43,150 nt of DNA from Polyangia bacterium. Its GTDB lineage: Bacteria; Myxococcota_A; Polyangia; Polyangiales; Sandaracinaceae. Positions 23,924-33,002 of this stretch are shown piece by piece. The notes under the pieces were generated by a model. It did not search any database and was not told the DNA's origin. It saw only the letters and a list, made by a program, of their open reading frames with translations. Position numbers and translations under genes: made by a program. The first letter of the stretch is position 1, and every line of letters begins with the position of its first letter. The DNA is taken from NCBI GenBank assembly GCA_030426845.1, contig JAUHXR010000036.1, positions 1 through 43,150 of the forward strand. The letters are read 5' to 3'.

Positions 23924-25059
23924 GCGCGGACACGAAGGGGAAGCTCTCCGTCGGCGCGCTCATCCCGACCTACAAGCGCCCCGACATGGCCGCGATCGCG
24001 GTCCATCACCTGCTCACCCAGGACCGGCCGATCGAGCAGGTCGTGATCGTCCGCGCCGAGACCGACGACTCGATGACCGAGCAGGGCTTCCACGACCGCC
24101 TCGGCGACGCGCTGAAGGAGACCCGCTTCGTGTTCGTGGAGGCGCCGGCCGGGATCACCCCGCAGCGCAACCGCGGGCTCAAGGAGCTCGACACCGACCT
24201 GGTGCTGGTCCTCGACGACGACGTGCTCGCGCCGCCGACCTTCGCGTCCACGCTGGCCGGCGTGCTCGAGGAGGACCCGGACGAGATCCTCGGCGGGGTC
24301 GCGGGCCAGATCCGCGAGGGCCCGGCCGCGCGCGCCCACGCGGCGAAGGTCGCGATCGAGCTCGGCTTCGAGAACCAGGCCCCGGCCGAGAGCCTCGGGC
24401 CGACGGGGCCCAAGGACGGCCCGAAGGAGCGGCTCAAGTCGCGGCTCCGCGAGGCGAAGGGCCACGCGAGGCAAGCCTACTGGACGCGCGCGGTGAGCTA
24501 CATCGGGCCGTTCTTCCCGGACTCGGACATGACCCCGATCCGGCCGCTGCCGCCGCACCTCCGGCGCCCCGAGCTCGAGGAGACGGTCTGGCTCCCCGGC
24601 GGGGTCACGATGTACCGGACGAAGGTCCTGCAGGCGGCGGGCTACTGCGAGCTGTTCAACCGCTACGCGCCGACCGAGGACATCGAGGCGAGCTACCGGA
24701 TCAGCCGCGAGAAGCTGCTGCTGCGCCACAAGACCGCGTGGGCGTGGCACGCGCACGCGATCGGCGGGCGCTGGAACAACGAGAAGCTGGTCTTCACCAC
24801 GCTCCTCAACCTCAGCTACATCGCGCGCACCACGATGCCGCAGCGGCCCGCGCTCACCGAGCACATGCTCTCGCATCACCGGCGGATGACGCAGGCCTAC
24901 TCGGCGATGGACATCGTCCGCGGCCGCGGCTTCTCCACCGTGCGCGCGGGCAAGCTGGGCCTCGCGGCGAGCGAGCGGCTGTTCGCGGCCCCCGACGATC
25001 GGGTCGACGCGGTCTACCTCGAGCTCGTCGACGAGGCGGAGGCGCGCGGCTTCCAGTGA
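23920..25059 (+). CDS. Glycosyltransferase family 2
   Basis: A 379-residue GT-A enzyme. The N-terminus reads VGALIPTYKRPDMAAIAV with the nucleotide-binding fold. LVLVLDDDVLAPP (94-106) carries the Asp99-101 metal-binding triad, and WLPGGVTMYRTKVLQAAGYCELF plus TEDIEASYR (near 240-280) match the acceptor/catalytic ED motif of inverting GT2 enzymes. The last 100 residues are helical. It would add a sugar, from an unknown donor, in the cytoplasm. It overlaps the methyltransferase by 4 nt (ATGA) and the next lipoprotein by 4 nt (GTGA), forming a tight three-gene operon. Confidence 0.9.
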   Translation: MSADTKGKLSVGALIPTYKRPDMAAIAVHHLLTQDRPIEQVVIVRAETDDSMTEQGFHDRLGDALKETRFVFVEAPAGITPQRNRGLKELDTDLVLVLDDDVLAPPTFASTLAGVLEEDPDEILGGVAGQIREGPAARAHAAKVAIELGFENQAPAESLGPTGPKDGPKERLKSRLREAKGHARQAYWTRAVSYIGPFFPDSDMTPIRPLPPHLRRPELEETVWLPGGVTMYRTKVLQAAGYCELFNRYAPTEDIEASYRISREKLLLRHKTAWAWHAHAIGGRWNNEKLVFTTLLNLSYIARTTMPQRPALTEHMLSHHRRMTQAYSAMDIVRGRGFSTVRAGKLGLAASERLFAAPDDRVDAVYLELVDEAEARGFQ

Positions 25060-26777
25060 CCGCGCGCCTGACGCTCCTCACCCTCGCGCTCGCCACGGGC
25101 TGCGCGTCCTGCGGCGGCGCCGCGCCCTCCCCCACCGATCGCGCGTCCGCCGAGCCGCCGAGCGCCCCGCCGCCCCTGCCGCCGCGCGCGGCCGAGGGCT
25201 ACCGCGATCCCGCCCGCTCCCCGCTCGGCACCAACCTCGACTCCGTCTCCGACTGGAGCGGCGAGATCCCGTTCGTCGACCTGTTCCGGACGACCCGCCC
25301 CTGGAACTCGGCCGCGTCGATGGACGACTCGGACGACGCGCGCCCGGTCGACGTCGACGCGCACCTCTGGGTCCGCCGGCTCCCGCCCGGGCAGATCGTG
25401 CGGACGGGGATGCTCAACGGCGGCAGCATCGTCACGCGCGCCGGGCGCTACGTCGTCCTCTACGCCGGCCAGGGCCGCGTGGAGTACTTCGGCGGGGTGG
25501 AGCGCCGGTTCGTGGAGTCGGAGTCGCGCCCCGGCCGGCACGTCTTCGACATCGACCCGGCGGAGCCCGGCGTCGACTTCTTTGGCTTCGCGATCACCGA
25601 GACCGACCCGGACGACCCGATCCGCGACGTGCACGTCCTGTTGCCCGGCGGATCGTGCGAGGACGACGAGCGCCGCTGGTGCGACGAGGCGAGCCCCTGC
25701 GCGAGCGGCGCGCGGTGCGTCCCCTTCGAGGAGTCCTACGAGGCGCGCCCGTTCAACCCGGACTTCCTCGCCGAGCTCGATCTGTACGGCGTCATCCGGT
25801 TCATGAACTGGAACGCGACCAACGACTCGGACCTGTCGCGGTGGGAGGACCGGCCGCGGCTCGAGGACGCGCGCTGGGCGACCGGCCGCGGCGTGCCGCT
25901 CGAGGTGATCGCGGATCTCGTAAACCGGCTCGACGCCGACGCGTGGATCTGCCTGCCGCACCTCGTCGACGACGCCTACGCGCGCGAGGCGGGGCGGCTC
26001 CTGCGGCGGACCCTCGAGCCCGAGCGCCGCGTCTACCTCGAGTACTCGAACGAGGTCTGGAACGGCATGTTCGAGCAGGCCCAGCACGCCCGGCGGATGG
26101 GCCAGGCGCTGCACCTCGCGGGCGAAGACCAGGTCGCGCTCGGGAGCGTCCGGTTCTACGCGCGCCGCTCGATGGAGGTCTTCGCCGCGTTCGACGAGGG
26201 CTTCGGCGACCGGGATCGGGTCGTCCACGTGATCGGCGCGCACTCGGGCAACGACTTCGAGTCCACCGAGATGCTCGCCGTCGACGGCCTCGCCGAGGCA
26301 GCCGACGCGCTCGCGATCGCGCCCTACTTCGGCGACTTCGTCCGGCCCGACGAGCGCGCGGAGTTCATGGCCAAGAGCGTCGACGCGCTCCTCGCAGAGG
26401 CCCGCGACGTCCACGTCCCCGAGGCGCTCCGCCAGGTGCGGATGCAGCGCGCGATCGCGGCGCGCCACGGGCTGCCGCTGATCGCCTACGAGGCGGGCCA
26501 GCACTACGTCGCGGTCCACGGCCTCGAGCACGACGCGGAGGTCAACGCGCGGATGGACGCGCTCAACCGCGACCCGCGCTTCGAGGCGATCTACGCGCAG
26601 TACCTCGAGGGCTGGCGCGAGGCGGGCGGCGGGCTCCTCGCCCACTTCGTCCACGCCGCGCGGAGCAACGACTGGGGCCGCTTCGGGGCCCTCGAGCACA
26701 CGGGGCAGCCGCCGAGCGAGGCGCCCAAGCTGCGCGCGATCATCCGCTTTGTCGACGCCCACCCCCGCTGGTGGTGA
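25056..26777 (+). CDS. Lipoprotein with glycoside hydrolase clan A-like domain
   Basis: A 573-residue lipoprotein (TLLTLALATGC, Cys16) with a Pro-rich spacer to about 48. A beta-rich N-terminal domain follows (about 50-195), then a small four-Cys insert (about 201-221) and a probable TIM barrel (about 235-573). YLEYSNEVWN carries Glu333, in the Asn-Glu arrangement of clan A acid/base residues. IAYEAGQHY carries Glu479 at the expected distance for the nucleophile. Close homologues with YSNE-x-WN have been labelled cellulose-binding, so the glycosidase role is inference. It would act outside the cell, perhaps trimming the glycan made by its operon partners. The GTG start overlaps the GT2 stop. 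Confidence 0.75.
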   Translation: MTARLTLLTLALATGCASCGGAAPSPTDRASAEPPSAPPPLPPRAAEGYRDPARSPLGTNLDSVSDWSGEIPFVDLFRTTRPWNSAASMDDSDDARPVDVDAHLWVRRLPPGQIVRTGMLNGGSIVTRAGRYVVLYAGQGRVEYFGGVERRFVESESRPGRHVFDIDPAEPGVDFFGFAITETDPDDPIRDVHVLLPGGSCEDDERRWCDEASPCASGARCVPFEESYEARPFNPDFLAELDLYGVIRFMNWNATNDSDLSRWEDRPRLEDARWATGRGVPLEVIADLVNRLDADAWICLPHLVDDAYAREAGRLLRRTLEPERRVYLEYSNEVWNGMFEQAQHARRMGQALHLAGEDQVALGSVRFYARRSMEVFAAFDEGFGDRDRVVHVIGAHSGNDFESTEMLAVDGLAEAADALAIAPYFGDFVRPDERAEFMAKSVDALLAEARDVHVPEALRQVRMQRAIAARHGLPLIAYEAGQHYVAVHGLEHDAEVNARMDALNRDPRFEAIYAQYLEGWREAGGGLLAHFVHAARSNDWGRFGALEHTGQPPSEAPKLRAIIRFVDAHPRWW

Positions 26778-26790
26778 GCGGGCGCGCGGC

Positions 26791-27876
26791 TCAGAAGCTG
26801 CCGTCGGGGAACTGGGTGGCGAGGTCCTCGTCGCAGCTGTCGCCGTAACGACGGCAGAAGTCGGCGAGCGTGGCGCGGCACTCCGACGGGGTGGGCGCCT
26901 GGAAGTTGGCGAAGTAGTCGCCCACCACGCGGTCGGCGATCTCGGAGAAGATCGCCGCCTGCTCCGGGGTCGTGCCCGGGATGGTCATCCCGGTGGTCGG
27001 CGTCCGGTAGATCGTGGCGAAGAAGACCATCGCGACGAACGTGTCCCCGAGGTCCGTCATGTGGATGTAGTCCTCGAAGATGTCGCCGTGCCGGAGGCCG
27101 CCCGCGCGGCCCTCCTCGATCGCCATCATCAGATCGGCGAGGGCGATGCCGCCCGGAACGATCGGCATGCGGATGCCCCGCTCTCCGCCGACCCGCTCGG
27201 CCACGCACTCGTAGAGCCGCAGCTCGTCACGGACGTACTGCGCCCACGCCGGCCACGTGCGCACGCGCGGCTCCATCTCGTGGTCGTAGGCCCACCAGGT
27301 CTCGTAGAAGAAGACCTCGTCCTGGCCGTCGCCCGCGCCGCGAATCTGGTCGACGAACCAGCCGACCTCCTGGATGGTCATCTCGTAGCGGATGGTGTTC
27401 GACAGATCGACGCGCTCCGAGACCACCACCGTGTCGAAGCTCGCCCACTGGGGCTCGGGGTAGCTCCCGTCGGAGATGTCCTGGTGCCGCAGGCGCGCGG
27501 TCGACCCCGCGCCGTCCTGGAGCAGGGAGTGGTGCTGCTTGCCCGCGGCGCGCGCGATCGCCGTGATCGGACCGCCGTTCTCGAGGGGCAGGCCGAAGAC
27601 GCGATCGATGAGGCTGTGCCCAGTCGCGAAGATCGACGCGCCCGCGCGGGGCGACTCGAACCACTCGGTGCTCGGCGGCGGGCGCTCGCCGGCGTCGCCC
27701 CGGCGGCCCGCGTCGTCTGCCGTCCCCTCGCCGCCGTCGGTCGCGCCCGAGCCGCCCGCGTCGTCGTCCGGGGCCACCGTGCCGGTCGGGTTGCAACCGC
27801 ACATCGCCAGCCAGACGAGGGCGATGGCGACGGTGGGCAGGGAGAGGGCGAGGCCGAGCTTGGTGCGGGAGGTCAT
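26791..27876 (-). CDS. Lipoprotein with SGNH (GDSL-like) hydrolase motifs
   Basis: The 361-residue product has a signal with two candidate lipidated Cys (26 and 28 in LAMCGCNP). An Asp/Gly/Ala-rich spacer runs to about 65. ATGHSLID (85-91, Ser88) resembles block I of SGNH hydrolases with GHSL in place of GDSL. EDYIHMTDLGD supplies Asp269 and His272, the Asp-x-x-His of block V. Gly and Asn blocks are less clear. The fold would fit an esterase that removes O-acyl groups from a polysaccharide. It is convergent with the glycosidase-like gene (13-nt gap), and the region makes such a role plausible. This is the least certain enzyme call in the locus. Confidence 0.65.
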   Translation of the reverse strand: MTSRTKLGLALSLPTVAIALVWLAMCGCNPTGTVAPDDDAGGSGATDGGEGTADDAGRRGDAGERPPPSTEWFESPRAGASIFATGHSLIDRVFGLPLENGGPITAIARAAGKQHHSLLQDGAGSTARLRHQDISDGSYPEPQWASFDTVVVSERVDLSNTIRYEMTIQEVGWFVDQIRGAGDGQDEVFFYETWWAYDHEMEPRVRTWPAWAQYVRDELRLYECVAERVGGERGIRMPIVPGGIALADLMMAIEEGRAGGLRHGDIFEDYIHMTDLGDTFVAMVFFATIYRTPTTGMTIPGTTPEQAAIFSEIADRVVGDYFANFQAPTPSECRATLADFCRRYGDSCDEDLATQFPDGSF

Positions 27877-28251
27877 GCGTCGTGTGCTTCTGCGTCAGAG
27901 CGAAAGGAAGAGACGAACCGAGTCCATGGGCAGGGCCGAGCGTGCCGCTCGAGCGTGCCGAGCCTGCGCGACCGGGACCGCGGAGGTCCGAGGGCGGAGC
28001 CTGGAGCGGACTCGGAGGGGAGCGAAAGATAGGGCCCGACCGGGGTACGTCAAACGCGGCGACCTCGTGTACGATCCGAGCGCCGTGACCTCCCCGGAGC
28101 CCCGCGCGTTCCGCTGTGAGCGGCCTCGTTCGCTGAGGTTGCCCGCCTCCCGTCCGATGCTAACCCTCGCTGCGAGGGGGACGACGGCGCGGCGCGCCGC
28201 TTCGGACCACGCCGTTCGAGCGACCTTCGAGGGAGCCTCAGCGAGCCACCG
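27877..28251. other. 375-nt divergent intergenic region
   Basis: This separates the SGNH-like lipoprotein gene from the hydroxylase/desaturase gene and should contain both promoters. A small hairpin, CCCTCG (28164-28169) and CGAGGG (28173-28178) with a 3-nt loop, lies about 75 nt before the plus-strand start and could be part of a leader. I found no convincing promoter, riboswitch or additional gene. Confidence 0.4.
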
Positions 28252-29352
28252 ATGACGGATCAGACCGACAAGGGCCAGCGACCGCTCGCCGCGAGGTGGG
28301 GTCTCATCGTGCTCGCGATCACCCTCGCCGCGCTCGCGGCCTACATCGGCGTCGAGGCCTGCGGCGGCGAGTCGGGCTGCTACGAGGGCGCGCGGGAGCT
28401 GTGGCGCTCCGCGCTACCCCCCGAGATCCGCTCGCAGCTCCGCATGGCGCTCGTGTTCGTGTTCTCGCCGTGGCTGTGGATCGCGGTGGTGCTCGTGTTC
28501 ATCGCCGAGCGCGTCTGGCCCGCGCGCAAGAGCCAGCGCGTGTTCAGCGTCAGCATGCTGCACGACTTCTTCGGCTGGTTCCTGCTCGACAAGCTCGGCT
28601 TCGGATTCCTCTTCGCGCTGATCTTCGGCTACTCGCTCGTGCAGGGCTGGTGGCGCGAGAACATGGAGTGGGCGACGCTCGACCTGACGCCCCACCTGCC
28701 GATGTGGGCGCTGCTCCTCATCAGCTTCGTCTTCGCGGACTTCCTCAACTGGTTCCACCACCTCGTCCGCCACAAGATCCCGCTCCTGTGGATGTTCCAC
28801 GCGGTCCATCACTCCGACCGCGAGATGAACATCTTCACCGACGATCGCGTGCACCCGATCGAGAAGCTCGTCGCGAGCGGGATCATGCTCTTCCCGCAGC
28901 TCATCTTGCGCATCGACGTCGAGTGGACGGCGTGGATGCTGCTCTTCCAGCAGCTCTACACGCACGTCTACCACGGCAACATCCGCACTCGGTACGGCCC
29001 GCTCCGCTACCTGCTCGTGACGCCGCAGTCGCACCGCATACACCACTCGATCGAGCACGATCACATCGACAAGAACTTCGGCGTCATCTTCTCGATCTGG
29101 GACCGCATCTTCGGCACCCACCACGACGGCGACGGCGGCTACCCGCAGACGGGCGTCGAGGACGAGGGCTTCCCTCACGAGTCGAGCGCGTGGCCCGACA
29201 GCATCCTCGGCCGCTACGTCGCGCAGTTCTTCTACCCGTTCTACCAGGCCTACCTGCGGGTCACGACGGGGAGCTGGTACCCCAAGCGCGCGGACACCGA
29301 GAACGCGCGGCACGAGGAGACCGCCGCGCCCCCCGCCGATCCGGCCGAGTAG
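28252..29352 (+). CDS. Fatty acid hydroxylase/sterol desaturase-family membrane protein
   Basis: A 366-residue membrane protein with helices near residues 16-32, 66-86, 104-131 and 151-168. The di-iron His cluster is typical of the superfamily: NWFHHLVRH (169-174), FHAVHHS (His183, 186, 187), a lone HP at 201 and SHRIHHS (His261, 264, 265). The C-terminal tail is acidic. Members hydroxylate or desaturate fatty acids, sterols or carotenoids using O2. The substrate cannot be read from sequence. Neighbours are polysaccharide genes and, further on, PUFA synthase genes, so a lipid-modifying role is possible. The ATG at 28252 fits the first helix. Convergent with the O-antigen ligase-like gene (9-nt gap). 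Confidence 0.9.
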   Translation: MTDQTDKGQRPLAARWGLIVLAITLAALAAYIGVEACGGESGCYEGARELWRSALPPEIRSQLRMALVFVFSPWLWIAVVLVFIAERVWPARKSQRVFSVSMLHDFFGWFLLDKLGFGFLFALIFGYSLVQGWWRENMEWATLDLTPHLPMWALLLISFVFADFLNWFHHLVRHKIPLLWMFHAVHHSDREMNIFTDDRVHPIEKLVASGIMLFPQLILRIDVEWTAWMLLFQQLYTHVYHGNIRTRYGPLRYLLVTPQSHRIHHSIEHDHIDKNFGVIFSIWDRIFGTHHDGDGGYPQTGVEDEGFPHESSAWPDSILGRYVAQFFYPFYQAYLRVTTGSWYPKRADTENARHEETAAPPADPAE

Positions 29353-29361
29353 CCGCCTCCC

Positions 29362-30849
29362 TCACCCGTCCGCGGGCTCGGCCGGGGGGCCGGCGCGGGC
29401 CATCGGCTCGGTCTCGCTCGCCGCGGGCGGGGGCCTCGACCGGCGACCCTCCCGGACCGCCGCGGTCCGCTCGCGCCGCCGCCGCCGCTTCGCGCGACGC
29501 TGCTCCTCGAGGATCCCCGGCACCGCGCCCGCGAGCGCGCCGACCATGAAGGTGAGCTCTGGCGCGACCGACGAGTTGGGCAACCAGTCGAACACGTAGA
29601 GGATCGACAGGAGCGCGACGCCGGCCACGATGCGGCGGTCGACCGGGCTCTCGATCTGGCGGAGCTTCCGGACCGCGGTGACCACCGGCCAGCACACCAT
29701 CCCGAACACGCAGAAGAAGCCCCAGAGCCCGCGATTGCCCAGCTCGATTGCCCAGTAGCCGTCGAGGACCGAGACCTGCTCGCCCGTGACCTCGTCGAAG
29801 ATGTAGGGGCGCCCGTAGCCGCCCCACCCGAACCAGAGGCGCTCGCGGGTGCGCAGGAGGATCTCGCCCTCCGTGTAGAGCCGGAACCAGAGCGAGATCG
29901 CGCGCTCGCGGTTGACGTTCTCGCTCATCCAGTCGGTGATCGCCTGGACCGGCACCAGGTCGTTCGCGCGCAGGACCGGGTAGCCGAGCACGATGACCAC
30001 CAGGCCCATCGCGAGCCGCGTCTGCCAGCGACCGTTCGCGAACAGGACCATCGGCAGGACCAGCGCGAGGTGGAAGTACGCGCCGGTCGACTTGCAGAAG
30101 ATGACGATGACGAAGAGGAAGAGCGCGGCCCGCCCCGGGGTCCACCACTTCCGCAGCCGGAGCTTGCTCCGGTACATGATCACCGCGAGCAGACAGGTGA
30201 TCGTCATGAAGAGCGCGACGTTCAGCCCGTGGCGCATGAACACCTTGGGCCGGTAGCCGCCGTAGCGCATCGTCTGGATGAAGTCGGTCTGGTGGAAGCC
30301 GTAGACCCAGTTGTGCATCTGCGGCGACATCCGCAGCTCGATGAGGATCGGGATGCAGTAGATCAGGCCCGCGAGCACGAAGAAGCGGACGAGGTAGCGA
30401 AGGTCCTGGCTCGTCCGGACGAGCGCGCGACCGAGGTAGAACGCGGGCAGCCAGGCGACGAGGATCTCGACCGCGTCGACGAAGCCGTCGTACGGCGTCT
30501 GGCCCGGCAGCACGCGCGGGCCGTGGGTGATCGCGTCGCCGTTCGTGAGCGCGGTCATGAACGTGCCGAACATCGCCGCGAGCACGAGGATCTCGGGGCC
30601 CCGGAACATCCGCGCCTTGAGCGCCTGCCGGCGCAGGGCGAGGAACGCGATGAGCATCATGAGCTGCGGCAGCACCTCCTTGGAGAGGCTCGGCAGCACG
30701 GGCAGATCGAAGCCGGTGTGGGACGGCGCGAACATCGCGCTGCCCACGATCACGATCATCGCGGCCTTCAGCGGCTTCCAGCGGCGCACCGCGTAGAACG
30801 AGAAGGGGATGATCAGCGTCAGGACGAGCCATGCGATCGGGTTCGGCAC
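29362..30849 (-). CDS. O-antigen ligase/polymerase-like membrane protein
   Basis: A 495-residue polytopic protein with about ten to twelve membrane helices and a large periplasmic loop (about 290-360) containing WFRLYTEGEILLRTRERLWF and GWGGYGRPY. This Arg-rich, Gly-containing loop is what O-antigen ligases (WaaL) and Wzy-type polymerases carry. It would polymerise or attach an undecaprenyl-linked glycan at the periplasmic face. The C-terminus (about 445-495) is a basic, then Pro/Ala-rich tail. The GTG start at 30849 directly precedes the first helix. It is the only polymerase- or ligase-like gene in the region. WaaL and Wzy cannot be told apart by sequence alone. Confidence 0.8.
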   Translation of the reverse strand: MPNPIAWLVLTLIIPFSFYAVRRWKPLKAAMIVIVGSAMFAPSHTGFDLPVLPSLSKEVLPQLMMLIAFLALRRQALKARMFRGPEILVLAAMFGTFMTALTNGDAITHGPRVLPGQTPYDGFVDAVEILVAWLPAFYLGRALVRTSQDLRYLVRFFVLAGLIYCIPILIELRMSPQMHNWVYGFHQTDFIQTMRYGGYRPKVFMRHGLNVALFMTITCLLAVIMYRSKLRLRKWWTPGRAALFLFVIVIFCKSTGAYFHLALVLPMVLFANGRWQTRLAMGLVVIVLGYPVLRANDLVPVQAITDWMSENVNRERAISLWFRLYTEGEILLRTRERLWFGWGGYGRPYIFDEVTGEQVSVLDGYWAIELGNRGLWGFFCVFGMVCWPVVTAVRKLRQIESPVDRRIVAGVALLSILYVFDWLPNSSVAPELTFMVGALAGAVPGILEEQRRAKRRRRRERTAAVREGRRSRPPPAASETEPMARAGPPAEPADG

Positions 30850-30912
30850 GGTCGGCTGGAGACTCTACCAGGCGCGCCTCCGACGAGCCGCACGACCGTC
30901 GCCGTCGCGGCC

Positions 30913-32070
30913 TCAGGCTCGGCTCTGAGTCGCCTCGTAGGCGTCGGCGAGCGCGTCGGCCGCCCGGTCGATCGCGCGCTCGTCCGTCGAGCGCCCGAGC
31001 GAGAGCCGGACCGCGCCGAGCGCGTCCTCGGGCGCGAGGTCCATCGCGAGCAGGACCGCCGAGGGGGACTCGCCCCCCTCGTGACAGGCCGAGCCGGTGG
31101 AGGCGGCGACGGACGGCGCGGCGGCGAGGACTCCGCTGCCGCGCGCCCCGGGGAAGCGGACGCTCAGCGTGTTGGGGAGGCACCGCGCCGGATCGATCGC
31201 GCGGGCGAGGTCCGGCACCCGCGCGGCGAGGCGCGCGAAGAGCCGCTCCCGGAGCCGCGTCCACCGCGCCGCGTCGTCCTCGAGGCGCCGGCGCGCGAGC
31301 GCGCAGGCCGCGCCGAGGCCGACCGCGTAGGCGACGTTCTCGGTGCCGGGGCGGAGGCCGCGCTCCTGGCCGCCGCCGTGGAGCAGCGGCGCGAGCGTGA
31401 GCCCGCGGCGCACATAGAGCGCCCCGACCCCCTTGGGCGCGTAGACCTTGTGGCCGACCACCGTGAGCAGGTCGACCCCGAGCGCCTCGACGTCCACCGG
31501 GATCTTGCCGAGGGCCTGGGCCGCGTCGGAGTGCACCCGCGCCCCCGCACCCCGGGCCGCGCCGGCGACCTCGGCCACGGGCTGGATCGCGCCGGTCTCG
31601 TTGTTGGCCAGCATCACGCTGACGAGCGCGGTGTCGCCGGTGACCGAGGCCCGGAGCGCGGCGACGTCGACGACTCCGTCGGAGGTGACGCCGACCCGCG
31701 CGACCGACCAGCCCTCCGCCTCGAGCTGTGCGGCCGGGGCGAGGATCGCGGGGTGCTCGATCGCGGAGACCACCAGGCCGCGTCCCCGCGGCGCGGCCCG
31801 CGCGGTGCCGAACACCGCGAGGTTGTTCGCCTCGGTCCCGCCGGACGTGAAGACGATCTCGTCGCCCGACGCGCCGATCGCGGCCGCCACCTCGGCGCGG
31901 GCCGCCTCGAGCGCGGCCCGCGCGCGCCGCCCCTCGGGGTGCGCGCTCGACGGATTGCCGAACCCGTCGCGGAGCCACGGCAGCATGGCGTCGAGCACCT
32001 CGGGCGCGACCGGGGTGGTCGCGTTGTGATCGAGGTAGATCGGGTTGCGGTCGATCGACGAGCCGCTCAC
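30913..32070 (-). CDS. Cysteine desulfurase, IscS/NifS-like
   Basis: A 385-residue PLP enzyme that converts cysteine to alanine and carries the sulfur as a persulfide. Visible motifs: YLDHNATTP (12-20), FTSGGTEANN (74-83), AIEHPAIL with His106, HSDAAQ (Asp182, Gln185), GHKVYAPKG with the PLP Lys208, and TGSACHEGG with the active-site Cys329 in a loop of IscS/NifS (group I) length. It is the last gene of the minus-strand PUFA synthase series. Its GTG overlaps the stop of the cystathionine synthase-like gene (GTGA). No IscU, IscA or regulator gene is adjacent, so iron-sulfur assembly is not implied by context. Confidence 0.95.
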   Translation of the reverse strand: MSGSSIDRNPIYLDHNATTPVAPEVLDAMLPWLRDGFGNPSSAHPEGRRARAALEAARAEVAAAIGASGDEIVFTSGGTEANNLAVFGTARAAPRGRGLVVSAIEHPAILAPAAQLEAEGWSVARVGVTSDGVVDVAALRASVTGDTALVSVMLANNETGAIQPVAEVAGAARGAGARVHSDAAQALGKIPVDVEALGVDLLTVVGHKVYAPKGVGALYVRRGLTLAPLLHGGGQERGLRPGTENVAYAVGLGAACALARRRLEDDAARWTRLRERLFARLAARVPDLARAIDPARCLPNTLSVRFPGARGSGVLAAAPSVAASTGSACHEGGESPSAVLLAMDLAPEDALGAVRLSLGRSTDERAIDRAADALADAYEATQSRA

Positions 32071-33002
32071 GCGCGCATCCAGGGCGTCGAGAAGTAGCGG
32101 TCCCACGAGTCGCAGCCCACCGTGATCACCGGGCCGTCGAGCCCGCCGCGCGCCGCGACCTTGAGCGCGGCCGCGACGTTGGTCCCCGCCGAGCCACCGA
32201 CCAGGAGCCCCTCCTCCGCGATGAGCCGCCGCGCGGTCGCGAAGCTCTCCTCGTCGGTCACCCGCTCGACCGCGTCGATCACGTCGCGGTGCAGGTTCGC
32301 GGGCGGCCGGCTCGAGCCGATGCCCTCCACCGCGTAGGGCGCGTCGTCGTCGCCGAGCGTCCCCGTCTCGACCCAGCCGGCGAGCTTCGAGCCGACCGGA
32401 TCGGCGAGGACCACCCGCGCGCCCGCCCCCGCGTCTCTGAGCGCGCGCCCTACCCCGCTGATCGTCCCGCCGGTCCCGGCGCCCGACACGAACGCACCGA
32501 CCCTGCCGCCGGTCTGGCGCAGGATCTCGGCGCCGGTGGTGACGCGGTGGACCTCGACGTTGACCGGGTTGGCGAACTGGTCCGTGAGGAACCAGCCGCG
32601 CTCCTCGGCCATGCGCCGGGCGACGTTCTGGAAGTTGTCCTCGTGCTCGGGCGGCGCGTTGGGCGTGACCACGACCGTTGCTCCCATCGACTCGAGGGCC
32701 CGCACCTTGTCGACGCTCATCTTCGCCGGGAGCACGCAGACGAGGCGGTAGCCCCGCGCGGCCGCGACCAGCGCGAGGCCCATGCCGGTGTTGCCGGCGG
32801 TCGCCTCGATCAGCGTGTCGCCGGGCGACAGGCGCCCGCGCGCCTCCGCGTCCTCGATGATCGCCTTGGCGAGCCGATCCTTCACGCTGCCGCCCGGGTT
32901 GAGGTGCTCGCACTTCACCCAGACCTCGTGCGGCAGGCCCGCGGCCATCGACCGCAGCCGAACCAGCGGCGTCTCGCCGATCGCGTCGAGGATCGACGTC
33001 AC
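32067..33002 (-). CDS. Cystathionine beta-synthase/cysteine synthase-family PLP enzyme
   Basis: A 311-residue fold-type II PLP enzyme. LNPGGSVKDRL carries the Schiff-base Lys41, ATAGNTGMG binds the substrate carboxylate, and GTGGTISG binds phosphate. YAVEGIGSSRPP and EEGLLVGGSAGT resemble cystathionine beta-synthase more than plain O-acetylserine sulfhydrylase. The C-terminal CBS-pair regulatory module of full-length synthases is absent. It would make cystathionine from serine and homocysteine, or cysteine from an activated serine. It overlaps pfa3 upstream and the desulfurase downstream by 4 nt each (GTGA), so all three are translationally coupled. The family is sure; the exact reaction is not. 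Confidence 0.9.
   Translation of the reverse strand: MTSILDAIGETPLVRLRSMAAGLPHEVWVKCEHLNPGGSVKDRLAKAIIEDAEARGRLSPGDTLIEATAGNTGMGLALVAAARGYRLVCVLPAKMSVDKVRALESMGATVVVTPNAPPEHEDNFQNVARRMAEERGWFLTDQFANPVNVEVHRVTTGAEILRQTGGRVGAFVSGAGTGGTISGVGRALRDAGAGARVVLADPVGSKLAGWVETGTLGDDDAPYAVEGIGSSRPPANLHRDVIDAVERVTDEESFATARRLIAEEGLLVGGSAGTNVAAALKVAARGGLDGPVITVGCDSWDRYFSTPWMRA

Noticed and set aside
27877-28251. Possible small gene or riboswitch in the divergent gap
   Set aside because: Open frames are Arg/Pro-rich without good starts, and only a 6-bp hairpin is visible.
30913-32070. Considered an ISC iron-sulfur assembly operon
   Set aside because: No IscU, IscA, HscA/B, ferredoxin or IscR-like gene is adjacent; the desulfurase is coupled to a cystathionine synthase-like gene instead.
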